From Hyaloscypha bicolor E (lineage: Eukaryota > Ascomycota > Leotiomycetes > Helotiales > Hyaloscyphaceae), in assembly GCF_002865645.1 (NCBI RefSeq), contig NW_020194560.1:1-64000 (forward strand): a DNA stretch of 64,000 bases. The letters run 5' to 3'. The translations under genes were made by a program, and so were the position numbers. Below the pieces are notes generated by a model. The model ran no database searches. It saw only the letters and a list, made by a program, of their open reading frames with translations, and was not told where the DNA came from. Positions 48,199 to 58,141 of this stretch are shown one piece after another (the first letter of the stretch is position 1; each line of letters opens with the position of its first letter).

Positions 48199-50829
48199 AT
48201 GAATTCTTTAGACTGGGAGTTTGCGTCCCTTACAGGGCATCCTATCCAAGACACTGACCTCGACCAACTCAAATTTGCCTACAGGCCTCTACCAACAGCC
48301 TCTTCCATCCGCTTGTTGCATCTCCAGTCCGGTGTAGGCGATGGCGCTGTCATCCGTCTGTTGACGAGAACCGTTGATCTCGACGACAAGCCGCAATACG
48401 ACGCGCTCTCGTACACCTGGGGCCGACCGATATCTGTGTTCCAAACAAAAGAGGGGCGCGACTACCTAGAGGATCAACAACTGCCCGTCATTTGTGATGA
48501 CCGGATCGTAAATATAGGGCAAAACCTACATGAATTCCTTGGCGCCTGGCAGCGGATGCTTCAAGCCACCAGCGATGGCAATGATGAGAGGACGGTGTCT
48601 GCGAGAAAGGTTGGTTTGCTACCTCCAACTGAGCTGTGGATCGATGCTCTCTGTATCAACCAAAGAGACATGGACGAAAAAAGCACCCAGGTTAGCATGA
48701 TGGGCCGCATCTACAGCCAGACCCAAAAGGTAATCATCTGGCTCGGACCGGAAGATAACTTCACACGACCAGCTCTTCAGATCATTTTCAAGATGCAAGA
48801 AATCGAGCAATTACAAGCCAGGGCTTGTCGCTCAATGACGGATGAAGACGGCTGTAAATCACTGGGACTACCACCAATCACATCCAGCATCTGGTGGTCT
48901 GTCTTCGCTTTCCTTCACCGTTCTTGGTTTCGGAGAGTCTGGGTGATGCAGGAACTGGCCTTCGCACCGCAAATCCAGATGCAATGCGGGCTCTTGACGT
49001 TTCCATGGGCCGCTCTGAGCAAGGCCGCCGGTGTCCTCTACGAGAGCAGACTTGGGGACTCCATGGATATGTGGGCCTGGATGGAGTTGGATGGACCTAA
49101 ATTCAACGAGCCGTTGTTTCTGGAGGACCTTACTCCGATCTTGACCACCGAGGAACGACTAGATTCGGACCGAAATTTATTCTCGACATTGAAAGGGCGA
49201 GCCGTAGGAAGTTCCTTTCACAACATTATACGGCTAGAGGCTACACGTGTCGGTGACGGCTCAAGACTAGGAGATGGAGCTGACGGTTTCCGGCTGGGCA
49301 CGAACTCGAAGGAAATTATCCCGTTCGTACCAATCTTGCATATGTTCGACTCCACGCGCAGGTCGGAGTCAAGTGATCCACGTGATAAGATTTACGCCGT
49401 GTTGGACATTGCGAAGAGAGACGTTCATGACACTGACCTTGTGTCTCCATACCGCAGACCCCTCGTTCCAAATTATCACCTGGATACAGCGGAAGTATAC
49501 CTCGAGGCTGCGTGGTATATCTTATTATCTAGCAATGATCTGGAGCTCCTGTCAAGGAAAAATCTTTATTCAAAGAATGAAGAGAGTGGGCTGAAGCCTC
49601 GGAGTCTTCCGTCTTGGGTTCCGGATTGGACTTTGACTTTGAATGAGACATCAATGTGGGCATTGAAACCATTCAAGGAGGGTAATTGGTCAGCATCGCG
49701 CGACGTATTTTGGGTGCCACCTGAAAAGTCGAGCGTATACAGACAGATCTTGACAGTTCAAGGAGCCTTGGTGGATGTCGTCGCGGAGGCAGTGGAATCT
49801 GAGAGCTTCTCTCTGAGCAAATCGGGCGTTGTCGCTGCTGGTCTTCCTGCAGTTTATCCTTGGGCATCAGAGAAGTTAACACCCGGGGACGTACTCTGGA
49901 GGACTCTCGTTGCCGATTACGACGAGAACAACTACCCTGCTTCTGACGAGTTCAAGGCTATTTTTTACGATAGCTGGATGGAAGAGAACAGAAAGGCCTA
50001 TCGTGAATATTATTGCGAGGAGGGGCTTTCAGATCCAGAGAAGGAGGCTGAATGGTTTCGCTTTGTAAACCACACTTCCGCAATATTCCCACAAGAGGAA
50101 AAGTCATTCGAAGAAACAATCAAGACCGAGATAAAGGGAGAAAGGTGTCAGGGGAGTGTGGCACCATCACCTCAGCCAAACAATGAAAAGTTACAGCAGA
50201 AGCCCAGGCAACATGATGGGCAATCTGCACGGAACTCAGTTGCATCTGAGAAGCCCCCAATCCAAATTGAACAACTTTCCTTCAATAATACAGAACCGGA
50301 ACACGAGAGACAAGAAAGGGCAGAGGAAAACTGCGCAGTTCCCTCAAAGCTTAACCTCGCTAACCAGGCTCTCTCCCAATTCGACATCATGATGAAGCAA
50401 CTCGCCAAATCCGCCGAATTTCCGCAGAGTGGCCCTGATGGGGCCAATAGAGCAGATAGCAAAGTTGAGGTAGAAGAGGAAGACGACCATCAAGACACCA
50501 ATACCGATGAAGACCAGGCCCTAACCCAACCCCCCAAAATACGCTCTCCTCACTCCTTCTCGGAGCGCGAGTTCGATCGCCTGAGACTTATGTTCAGCTC
50601 CAGTAGAAGAATCTTCAGGACGCGTGAGAATTATCTTGGTAATGGACCAAGGAGCATACGGCCGGGTGACCAGGTTTGGATTCTAGCGGGGACAAAAATC
50701 CCGTCTGTCCTGCGTCCGCAGGAAAACGGCAAATACGTGCTCGTCGGAGATTCTTACGCCCATGGGATCATGCATGGAGAGGCATTTGAGAGGCAGGGGT
50801 TTGAGTTTGTGGACATTCAGCTAGAATAA
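48199..50829 (+). CDS. Heterokaryon-incompatibility (HET) domain protein
   Basis: Single exon, 876 residues. The HET domain spans about residues 65-260 with its diagnostic blocks: YDALSYTWG near residue 67, then ELWIDALCINQRDMDEKSTQ near 145-165 and QKVIIWLGP near 176. RSWFRRVWVMQELAFAP follows near 240. SSDPRDKIYAVLDIAKRD at about 391-408 is the usual post-domain motif. A Gln/Glu-rich, probably disordered region covers about 640-780. The C-terminal GDQVWILAGTKIPSVLRP then ENGKYVLVGDSYAHGIMHGE is the common tail of these proteins. HET proteins trigger programmed cell death when incompatible fungal strains fuse; a TIR-like fold is known for the domain. Start chosen as the first ATG of the open frame, just before the conserved region. 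Confidence 0.92.
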   Translation: MNSLDWEFASLTGHPIQDTDLDQLKFAYRPLPTASSIRLLHLQSGVGDGAVIRLLTRTVDLDDKPQYDALSYTWGRPISVFQTKEGRDYLEDQQLPVICDDRIVNIGQNLHEFLGAWQRMLQATSDGNDERTVSARKVGLLPPTELWIDALCINQRDMDEKSTQVSMMGRIYSQTQKVIIWLGPEDNFTRPALQIIFKMQEIEQLQARACRSMTDEDGCKSLGLPPITSSIWWSVFAFLHRSWFRRVWVMQELAFAPQIQMQCGLLTFPWAALSKAAGVLYESRLGDSMDMWAWMELDGPKFNEPLFLEDLTPILTTEERLDSDRNLFSTLKGRAVGSSFHNIIRLEATRVGDGSRLGDGADGFRLGTNSKEIIPFVPILHMFDSTRRSESSDPRDKIYAVLDIAKRDVHDTDLVSPYRRPLVPNYHLDTAEVYLEAAWYILLSSNDLELLSRKNLYSKNEESGLKPRSLPSWVPDWTLTLNETSMWALKPFKEGNWSASRDVFWVPPEKSSVYRQILTVQGALVDVVAEAVESESFSLSKSGVVAAGLPAVYPWASEKLTPGDVLWRTLVADYDENNYPASDEFKAIFYDSWMEENRKAYREYYCEEGLSDPEKEAEWFRFVNHTSAIFPQEEKSFEETIKTEIKGERCQGSVAPSPQPNNEKLQQKPRQHDGQSARNSVASEKPPIQIEQLSFNNTEPEHERQERAEENCAVPSKLNLANQALSQFDIMMKQLAKSAEFPQSGPDGANRADSKVEVEEEDDHQDTNTDEDQALTQPPKIRSPHSFSEREFDRLRLMFSSSRRIFRTRENYLGNGPRSIRPGDQVWILAGTKIPSVLRPQENGKYVLVGDSYAHGIMHGEAFERQGFEFVDIQLE

Positions 50830-50930
50830 CATCAGCAGATCCCAAAAATTATAGGGTAATCAGGTCGGAGAAGTCCTTAGTAGCTTTCCAAAACCTCCCA
50901 CAATGTTCTCCTAAATAACAGTCAGCTCAT

Positions 50931-51459
50931 ATGGTTGAGAAGGGTGATGAAGCAAAACCTCCCAATCGCACCCACATTCACGATCCAAGATTTGAAAACC
51001 TCCCTGAGCTGTGGTATAAGATACATGTCTTGATCTTTGACCTGAGGAGCTACCAAACAAACACCGGATCTCGTGATAGGCTCGAGATAATCGTCGATCC
51101 CTCATATATCGGCTCGCCTTATTTCACTAGCTGTGAAGTCGCGATCATAAAATTTCCCCCAAATCGGTGGGAGCAAGGGACTAACAATGCTTGCGGAGCT
51201 TATCGATGAATTTTTGCAGGTAAGGTTGGAATGGAAGATGAAGAAGCGAGTAGAGAGTGTGGATTTCAGGGTATGCACGGCCCATGATGTTGCGCCGATC
51301 GTGGAGAAAGTTCTGGGGGCGAAGGAAATGGACTTCAGGAATGAAGAGTTCGTTGGGTTAGTTAGTAGAAAAGTGGGGATTGGAGTTGGGAGAGGGTACA
51401 GTTTGGAAGGGAACGCAGAAGTATTTTGCTCCAAAGGGCAAGAAAGAAGGAAGAGTTGA
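50931..51459 (+). CDS. Hypothetical small gene, model uncertain
   Basis: Two plus frames of 92 and 90 codons: 50931-51209 (HIHDPRFENLPELWYKIHVL, then IIVDPSYIGSPYFTSCEVAI) and 51187-51459 (LIDEFLQVRLEWKMKKRVES, then VDFRVCTAHDVAPIVEKVLG). The codon use of both looks coding and the two may be one protein joined across a small intron near 51140-51200, where GGACTAACAATG resembles a branch site. No donor gave a fully convincing junction, so a frameshift is equally possible. No family recognised. It lies just after the HET gene in the same direction. Confidence 0.35.
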
Positions 51460-51605
51460 GCAGTGCTGAAGGGTAGACAGATTTCATGACTGCGTACATT
51501 CACTATCCAATAAAACCCAACATAACATACAGTTCAGACATGCATTGATCTCCGCCGTTCCTTAGCTCCTCCCACCAGCCCTCTGCCAATAACACCGAGT
51601 ACAAC

Positions 51606-54335
51606 TTACGAAGGGACCATGAATGCTGAGTTGCTGACTATGGAGGAAGCGGAGCCTACAGAATATGTAATGCCGATTCTGGAGCTAGTACTGCCGCCAG
51701 AAAACATCGATGATCCATGGCTCGAAATGCTTGCTGTATCGTTTCGCTCCATCGTCTCGCGATCTCGCAGATTATCTATATGGCTATTCCTTAACGGTTT
51801 GTGCTGAAAAAGGCGGCGATGGGCATCAAGTTTTGACCAAGCAGCCTCGGCCCTCATCCACATTGCCAACAGAGGGACCTTGTCCGATTCTTGAACAACC
51901 GGTTGCATCTCAGAAGGTTTTGTCACGACCAATAGTTCACCTAAAGCAGCAAACAGCTCTTGCTCGAGTGCTTCTGTCATGACTAATGTCCTCTGGAAAT
52001 CAGTTCTCTCGAAAGACTTTTGATGGATAAGCGCAGAGAAGTGTTGTAAAGCGTTCTCTAACTGCTCTATGCTTTGGATCAGCTTTCCTTGTCGTTTGTA
52101 ATGCATAGAAAGCTCCCGGCAACATTTCAACAGTTGGATCCTAGTCGCTGGGTTATTAGGGGACCTGATTGGTGCTGGAATTGTAAAGCACAAGTCCGCG
52201 AGTTCAAATTTCTTGAGTTTCGAATAATGGGCCCCAATCCCCACAAATTCGGTCCAAAGCTTGAGGTGATGCGGCGCTTCGACCCATTGTTGCTGAATAA
52301 TCTGTAGCTGAAAGATATTGTCAGCGAAATCTGGCCCAAGTTCCATCTTGTGGTGTAATCTTTGGACAGAATCCAAAAGTTCTACGACTTTTCTACTCTC
52401 CTCGGTTGTTTTGGCCAGGACGAAATTCTCGATTATTGCCTCAAGGAGGAAGTGAAGGGCTTCGGAATCCCGCCCTAGGACCCTGAGGAAATTGCCAAGT
52501 ATCAATTGGCATTTAATCTGAGACAATCTTTGGCGTAGGGCCTTGAATCCTGCGATGGCTTGTCGATAGAGGGCCTCCGAATCCCGGTATTCTTTCATCC
52601 TCCTCAAAATTCGTGCTTTACGAACAAAACATCTCATAGTCTCTTTACTGGCAGCTCCGAACTCTATGTCATAGCCTGCTTGAACGAGTTCCAATCCAAT
52701 CAAAGCCTCTTTTAGAAGATGTGCCTTTTCGAAGAAGGAACATAACTTCCACATATTCTGGCAGAATTCCAAGCCTGTCTCATCACTATCAGCGACGAGA
52801 TGCTCAAAGATTCCAGCCATGGACCTGCCGTTCGCTCGAAGCTCTAGAGCCTTTTGCTTCTGGTGGAAATAGAGCCGAGATCGAGCTGACAACGCTTGCA
52901 TGCCCCTTTCTGATATAGTAGAGGATTCACTTTCCGAGACGGAGCCTTCAGATTCGTTGCTATCGTTGGTTCCCAGTACTGGCAGGATCCTGTCTGCGAG
53001 GAAAGGATGATCCAGCTCCTTTTCCACCAAATAATGCGGAGTCTCTATCTCGCTCTCTTCAAGCGGTTCCGAATTCCGTGCATGGTTTCCTCTTGTATTT
53101 GATACGGTCATATGAAGTGGAAGGCCTTTTGGAACACCCGTCGAAAGATAATCGAGTCCATTGTTGGGGTGCTGGACATGGGAGAACGACAAACCAGAAA
53201 CAGCCCCAGGGTGTTTGGCTCTAAGGCTGGAGCTCTCAATCATACGAGAAATGACCCTATCCATCTGGGCAGCCAATGCATGTCCCAAAAGCCGATCAGG
53301 CTCATTAATCGTAGCCGAATTCCTAGAAAACATACGGTCAGCATCATTGAAAGTATGTGCACAACATCCTGACTGGCGGTAAAATATAAGGGGAAAGTGG
53401 ATTAGTCTCGTAATTCCGAGACCTTGCGAGAACATTCGGATGTGGCAATTTTATTGTGCCAGAAATGAATCTTGTATAGTCTCGATGCGGAAGAAAAAGA
53501 TGGGGAAATTTCGTACTGTGTGAGAGCAGGGCCATCCAGGCCATCCATCCCGCTCGAATCGTACGTTTGGTGCGTCTCCAAAATTGAGAAGCCGTCCTCA
53601 CTGGACTCACTCTCGGAAGGAAGTTCTAACACAGTGGATAATCTGTCTTTTCCTTCACTTGTCTTGAAATCCAAGGAGATCTTGTTTCCAGGATACGGAT
53701 ACCAAGATGGGAAACCACCGTCTCGCTTTGAAACGGTTGGACTGTTCCTTTCTGGCTCTGGAGAATCTCGAGGGGGAGTGTGGTAAGTAATGTTTTCCGG
53801 CGTGTCTTTGTGAGATCGTCAATACCATGTTTTTATTGTGGTGTAATCACACTTACCTGCTTCGGCAGATATGTCGTCAATTTCCCTGGTTAATTTTCTC
53901 CGTTTGAACTGCTCAATTCTTTCTCGCGTGATCTGAGATTCTCCCAGGAAGAAAACAGTCCTTTTGCCTTCATCATGCATCCGCTTTGCCGCTTTTGCTA
54001 CTAGGATACTCATATCGGCGGCTGAGATATTCTTGTCGAACTTCCATTCTTTTAGCTTTTCTTTCCATTTCCTCTCACTGTGATCATATGTCAGTCTCAT
54101 TCTTGGAAGTGAAATACAATGTGGCAGGACGCGGGTACCTAGCCTTGAATCCATGTTTCTCCTCAATAACTCGTTTTGTATTTTGAAGTGTGAAATCATC
54201 GGTGATATATATGTGGCGTATCTCGTCCTGAAGCGAGTCCCATTTCTGGTCATTCCGAGCCCGGAGAGAAGGCCTTGTCACTGGACCGGATGTCGAGGAT
54301 GTGTCTTTCTCCCAACCTGGCAAAGCCTCGTCCAT
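51606..54335 (-). CDS. Clr5-domain protein with C-terminal helical repeats
   Basis: Four exons on the minus strand: 54335-54139, 54077-53857, 53805-53423, 53372-51606, in phase, 855 residues. The Clr5 domain lies at about residues 27-85: KWDSLQDEIRHIYITDDFTL, RVIEEKHGFKASERKWKEKL, KEWKFDKN. The first and second exon junction falls inside its FKAS motif, as in relatives. DTPENITYHTPPRDSPEPE follows a 51-bp intron. The large last exon holds SRLYFHQKQKALELRA, MWKLCSFFEKAHLLKEALIG and many paired helices like tetratricopeptide repeats, ending in a Ser/Gly-rich tail. Clr5 is named after a fission-yeast silencing factor; in Pezizomycotina the family is large and its role mostly unknown. The upstream region meets the Mutator-like MITE at 54624. 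Confidence 0.82.
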
Positions 54336-54623
54336 AATATCATGGGACGTATTGCTGCAATATAGTTTATAGATGCGAACTGTGAAGACTTGTGCTAAGT
54401 TGGTAGACGTGGGAAAGAGAGGGACCGAAATTCTGGGAACAGGGAAACGAAGTAGTTTAAATGCAGGTCTCCTTCCACTAGTGATGCAACCGAAAAAATC
54501 TGGAGGGCCAAAGCCAACAAGCAGCAAGGCAGACTCTAAGCGGACCATTCAGATTTGCTGGCAGAAGTGCATTTTCGAAAGCTGGAAGTGCTGCGCCACC
54601 GTCTCTTAAGCCACAGTGTGGGA
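54336..54623. promoter_or_regulatory. Upstream region of the Clr5 gene
   Basis: 288 bp between the Clr5 start codon and the MITE target duplication. The minus frame stays open through it, but without conserved residues, so it is treated as promoter and leader. Confidence 0.45.
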
Positions 54624-54632
54624 CTCGACAGG
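54624..54632. repeat. 9-bp target-site duplication, left copy
   Basis: CTCGACAGG. The same nine bases stand at 56191-56199, directly outside the right end of the element. Confidence 0.85.
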
Positions 54633-54648
54633 GGCCGAAAATCTGATA

Positions 54649-55635
54649 GAAGGGTTCACTGGTCAACCGCCCAAACTACTCAACCGCCCAAAATTAAAAT
54701 CTTAATATTTAATTAACGCCTTAATAAAATTTTAATTCCTATTGAATACTAATACTTTATAGTATTCTCAACCCCCTAATGGCTATATATTACTTTAAAA
54801 CTATGTGGTATTACTAAAATTATTTATTTAGTAGCATTTTTGGCATTTTCCCACTGATTTTTACCCTGCCATCTCTACCCCTCACTAATTTCTATGCAAT
54901 TAATTAATATCTTATATAACGTCCTAAATTCTTTGGTAATATATGGCTTAATATAAGAGAGTATATTAGAAGGTTTTTTGCATTATTATAATAATATTTC
55001 TTATTGAATTTTCTTTGGGATAAGAATTAGTAACTTGCGTTTAGTGGGGTAATAAGCCTAAATTTAAGTACCTAATTCTTGGAACAAAGAATCGCTCACA
55101 TTACTTAAATATTCAATTGCACTTTAGATACTATTCGATTTTTCGATTATAAAAGCCCAAATATTAACCGAATTCGCTATTATACAGTAAACCCTATGAA
55201 CTATTAGGGGCCAGCCCCATACTTCCAATTTTCGAATATAACACTGAATAACCGCCTCTTGCCTCCCTGACAAACGCTGTCTTGCCGCTATATCTTGTTC
55301 CTTTGGTTTCGCTCCATTAATTCGATCTCGAAGGGTTTCGTATGCAATTCCATGCTCTCTCGCGCATTTTCGAATGGATTTAGTCTTCTTGCTGGTATTA
55401 TGATCAAGATAATCGTCATGGACCATCTGTAATCGCACGCTCTCAGAGAGCTCATTGGGATCGTCCGGAAATTCGACATAGTGATTTTTCTTTACAGGCA
55501 TGTTGAGGGGCTAAAAAAGCTTCAGAAAACAATTGATTTGGTAGTAAAATATTATGTGGGTGTTGAATTATGATTTTTTGAAGGTAGCGATTTTGGGCGG
55601 TTGAGTAGTTTGGGCGGTTGGCCAGTGAAACCTTC
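54649..55635 (-). mobile_element. 987-bp pogo/Fot1-type element, internally deleted
   Basis: Ends are GAAGGGTTCACTGGTCAACC on the left and, inverted, GAAGGTTTCACTGGCCAACC on the right. Both go on CGCCCAAACTACTCAACCGC and then CCAAAAT, nearly 50 bp of TIR. TA precedes (54647-54648) and follows (55636-55637). Inside, only the first part of a transposase remains, so the element cannot move by itself. Its insertion point is a TA inside the left TIR of the Mutator-like MITE, which dates it as the younger of the two. Confidence 0.88.
55124..55501 (-). pseudogene. Truncated pogo/Fot1 transposase, N-terminal DNA-binding part
   Basis: A 125-codon minus frame starting MPVKKNHYVEF. The segment KSIRKCAREHGIAYETLRDR is a psq-type helix-turn-helix (residues about 41-60), followed by INGAKPKEQDIAARQRLSGR and QEAVIQCYIRKLEVWGWPL, the start of the CENP-B-like second HTH. 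The frame then ends; the DDE catalytic domain is missing. A full transposase would have about 500 residues. A short DNA-binding protein could still be made and could compete for element ends. Confidence 0.72.
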
Positions 55636-56190
55636 TATACCCTGCCGCGTTATCAGTAAATCTGGCATAACCTCTCCTCCCGCCGCATTAAGCTGGCCAA
55701 TTAACCTATGGGAATTTTGAAGCTATTGACGTTGCTGGACTGAATTTTCACAATATTTATTAATTGTTTGAAAAATTCTCTAAGAAGTAATGACTGGGTA
55801 GAAAAATAGCCTTAATTAATACCGAAACCCTTATAAATTAGCTAAGGCGAGGTTGCGACTTTTAGACTGCAGCGACTGCAACGATGTTGCCCTCGCCTCC
55901 TAAAAGCGCCCTGAATGCCCTCAATAATACCACCTTCTAGCGAGCATGTTGCGATTTAATTAAATCGCGATCTATATCATAGACTTATATACTTCTATAC
56001 GTTACTCATATTTTTTTTATTTTTACGCTTTAACATACTTCTAGTGAGGTTTTATTTAAAGTTCTATAGAGTTTGATTTTGGGAATAGCTGCGCAATCTC
56101 GCATTAATTAATTGGCCAGCTTAATCCGGCGGGTGGAGAGGGCATGTCAGATCTACTGATAACACAGCAAGGTATATCAAATTTCCGGCC

Positions 56191-56199
56191 CTCGACAGG
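56191..56199. repeat. 9-bp target-site duplication, right copy
   Basis: CTCGACAGG, identical to 54624-54632. Confidence 0.85.
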
Positions 56200-56660
56200 A
56201 AAGGGAGGCTTGGTCCAGCCCTATCTGCCCGGTTCCGGTTTTAGAACGCATGGGAAATGCTTTGACTCTAATGGTCAGATCTTGGACAGTGAGACACTCA
56301 TGTAAAACCTCTCCTGAGCATCTTGTCGATAGCTCTAAAGACTGGACTGAAGGTTGTGTCAATTGACCAACTGGCGACCAATAACCATTGTCAATCTCAT
56401 TGTCCCGGTCCGAGGGGCCCAAAAGCGGGGTCAGGCGTGAGCACCCTATAAGAGCTGCAGAGTGATGCCTGTACCCAAATTTGTAACATTTAAAACAAGA
56501 AATAAATAGTCACTAAGAGACACCCATTTCATTTAAAGAATTTTAAGATAAGCTCAACTTAGTTGAGTTAAGTTAAGATAGATTAAAACAAAGCTTATCT
56601 TTTTTATCTTATAGTTCTCTTTCTAAAAGTACTTAAAAAACATAGATTTATATTCAGAAT
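56200..56660. other. Intergenic region
   Basis: 460 bp. Contains an 81-codon minus frame without domain and, at 56540-56615, AAGATAAGCTCAACTTAG with nearby inverted copies of TAAGATAR/YTTATCTT. No gene recognised. Confidence 0.4.
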
Positions 56661-56661
56661 T

Positions 56662-58141
56662 ATGAAGAAAATTGCACACAAGCAGATTGTTATGTCGTGC
56701 CTCAAATACCTGAACGGACCAGAGCTGAGGGGCCTATCACGCCGAAAGCTTGGAGTTGCCAATATTCAAGTCAAGGCGCGGTCTCCATTTACGAATTATA
56801 CATACAACTCTTTGTTCGAGCATCTCCCACAAATCTTCGACCGATGTAGACATCCCCAACGCTTTACATCACTTTTTCAGCTCACCTCATATGCATGTCC
56901 TCACTTGGATAGATTATATCGCCACCTATTCAGATTTGAAACGACTCATCAACACCGAGAAGACGATTAAAAAGCTCCTGCAGAGGAGGGCGAAGCATAC
57001 CAACCCTTTCCGCTGTGGGAAAGAGGTCACTTTACTGAACTCGTGGTTAGTAGATCTCGTGCCTTTAGTGGCCAATTTTGGAGAGAGAAAAAGAAGAAAC
57101 AGGAAAAGTTTCCTGGAAAACCCAGCTTCTATCTATCATCTCCTACCACTGTTCTGTCAACCAGAGAGCGCCCCCCCTAAAGCCATTTTTAGCCGGGATA
57201 CACGGAACCAGCGGTATGCAACTTGCGGGTCTGTCGAATAAGACCTGGGGTGACTATCTGAGCACGATCCTTGAGCCACAAGAGCAAATTTCGCGCCTTG
57301 CATGCTCCGCAACTTGCTTCGCAATTAGTACTAATAGTGGGACTATCAAGAATTTTAACCAAGTAATCGACCAGATCTGCCAGGAAGTCAAGACTCTGCG
57401 TAACAAACACAAAACTCCAGTTAATCTCTTGAGATTCGGAACAAAGGAAGCTATTCTAGCATCGTCCGATTCTAAAATGCTACTCATATAGGGCACATCT
57501 TTATGGACTTAGCGACATGAGCCTGCAATCGCAGCGTAGCCGATGTCAATCTCGTTTGCCGAAGAGGATTCGAGACTACTTGTATGTCTGAAAAACAACC
57601 ACTTCCCCATTTTGGATCTGAGAACTGGGACTAAAAAGTATTCCGAGGACTGGACTCGAGATCTTGAGGGTTAAAGAGCGCTTTCCTGTTCTCATCCCAT
57701 AGCAGCTACGTGCAATGTCGATGAACGTTTGTTGGCAGTGGTGTACCGGGGTTAAGACCTTCTGCTTTGAGACTTCGTGGCGGATATTTTACTGGAGATC
57801 AATACAAAAGCAGGCACTAGTGCCAGCATTCGTCGGAACGTGAACGGAGGCGTTATTACCGCAGTCTTTGGAACTCGTCCTAATCTTTCTCTCCTTGCAG
57901 CTGCATACGTTGATGGGGATCTCGTGGTTTTCGATATCAGCGATGACTCTGTAAAACGTAGAAAGCCTGCTAAGGCCCAAGTGCTTGCGCCTTCCCAGAC
58001 GGTCGAAGTCTTGTAGCGGGGGATACTTCCAGAACGGTCCATTTGTACGACTTTGAGACTTTGAGACTTTGCGACTTCTAAACAGAATCAAGTCGGACGA
58101 CTTTATAATTAGAAGTTTGAAGTTCGGCAGAGGTAGTTGTC
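56662..58141 (+). pseudogene. NACHT-WD40 (NLR-type) pseudogene, C-terminal half
   Basis: Fragments in several frames keep the family order. First is CLKYLNGPELRGLSRRKLG near 56700, then HVLTWIDYIATYSDLKRLIN and LLNSWLVDLVPLVANFG (56900-57080), the helical region after a NACHT domain. NPASIYHLLPLFCQPESAP leads to LSNKTWGDYLSTILEPQEQ, and the first WD40 blades LACSATCFAISTNSGTIK and LLRFGTKEAILASSDSK (57290-57480). LSLLAAAYVDGDLVVFDISD (57890-57945) belongs to later blades, and SGGYFQN and LRLLNRIKSDD to the next. Stops and frame changes separate them, and the whole N-terminal effector and NACHT part is missing. In fungi such proteins act in non-self recognition with HET proteins. This copy is dead. 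Confidence 0.8.

Larger units (their letters stand above)
54633..56190. mobile_element. Mutator-like MITE, interrupted by a pogo element
   Basis: Long imperfect inverted ends: left GGCCGAAAATCTGATA (54633-54648, then resuming at 55636), right GGCCGGAAATTTGATA when read inward from 56190. Both continue TACCYTGCYGYGTTATCAGT and on to ATTAAGCTGGCCAATTAA, about 83 bp in all. A perfect 9-bp direct repeat flanks it. Long TIRs with a 9-bp duplication are the hallmark of Mutator-like elements. Without the inserted 987-bp element and its extra TA it is 569 bp, with no coding capacity. Confidence 0.85.

Noticed and set aside
51102..51503. 133-codon minus frame, Ser/Thr/Leu-rich
   Set aside because: Overlaps the weak plus-strand gene candidate at 50931-51459; plus-strand codon pattern looks more coding.
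54672..55635. Repeated CAACCGCCCAAA phrases read as a CRISPR-like array
   Set aside because: They are internal repeats of the transposon termini, inverted and only two per end; no spacer structure.
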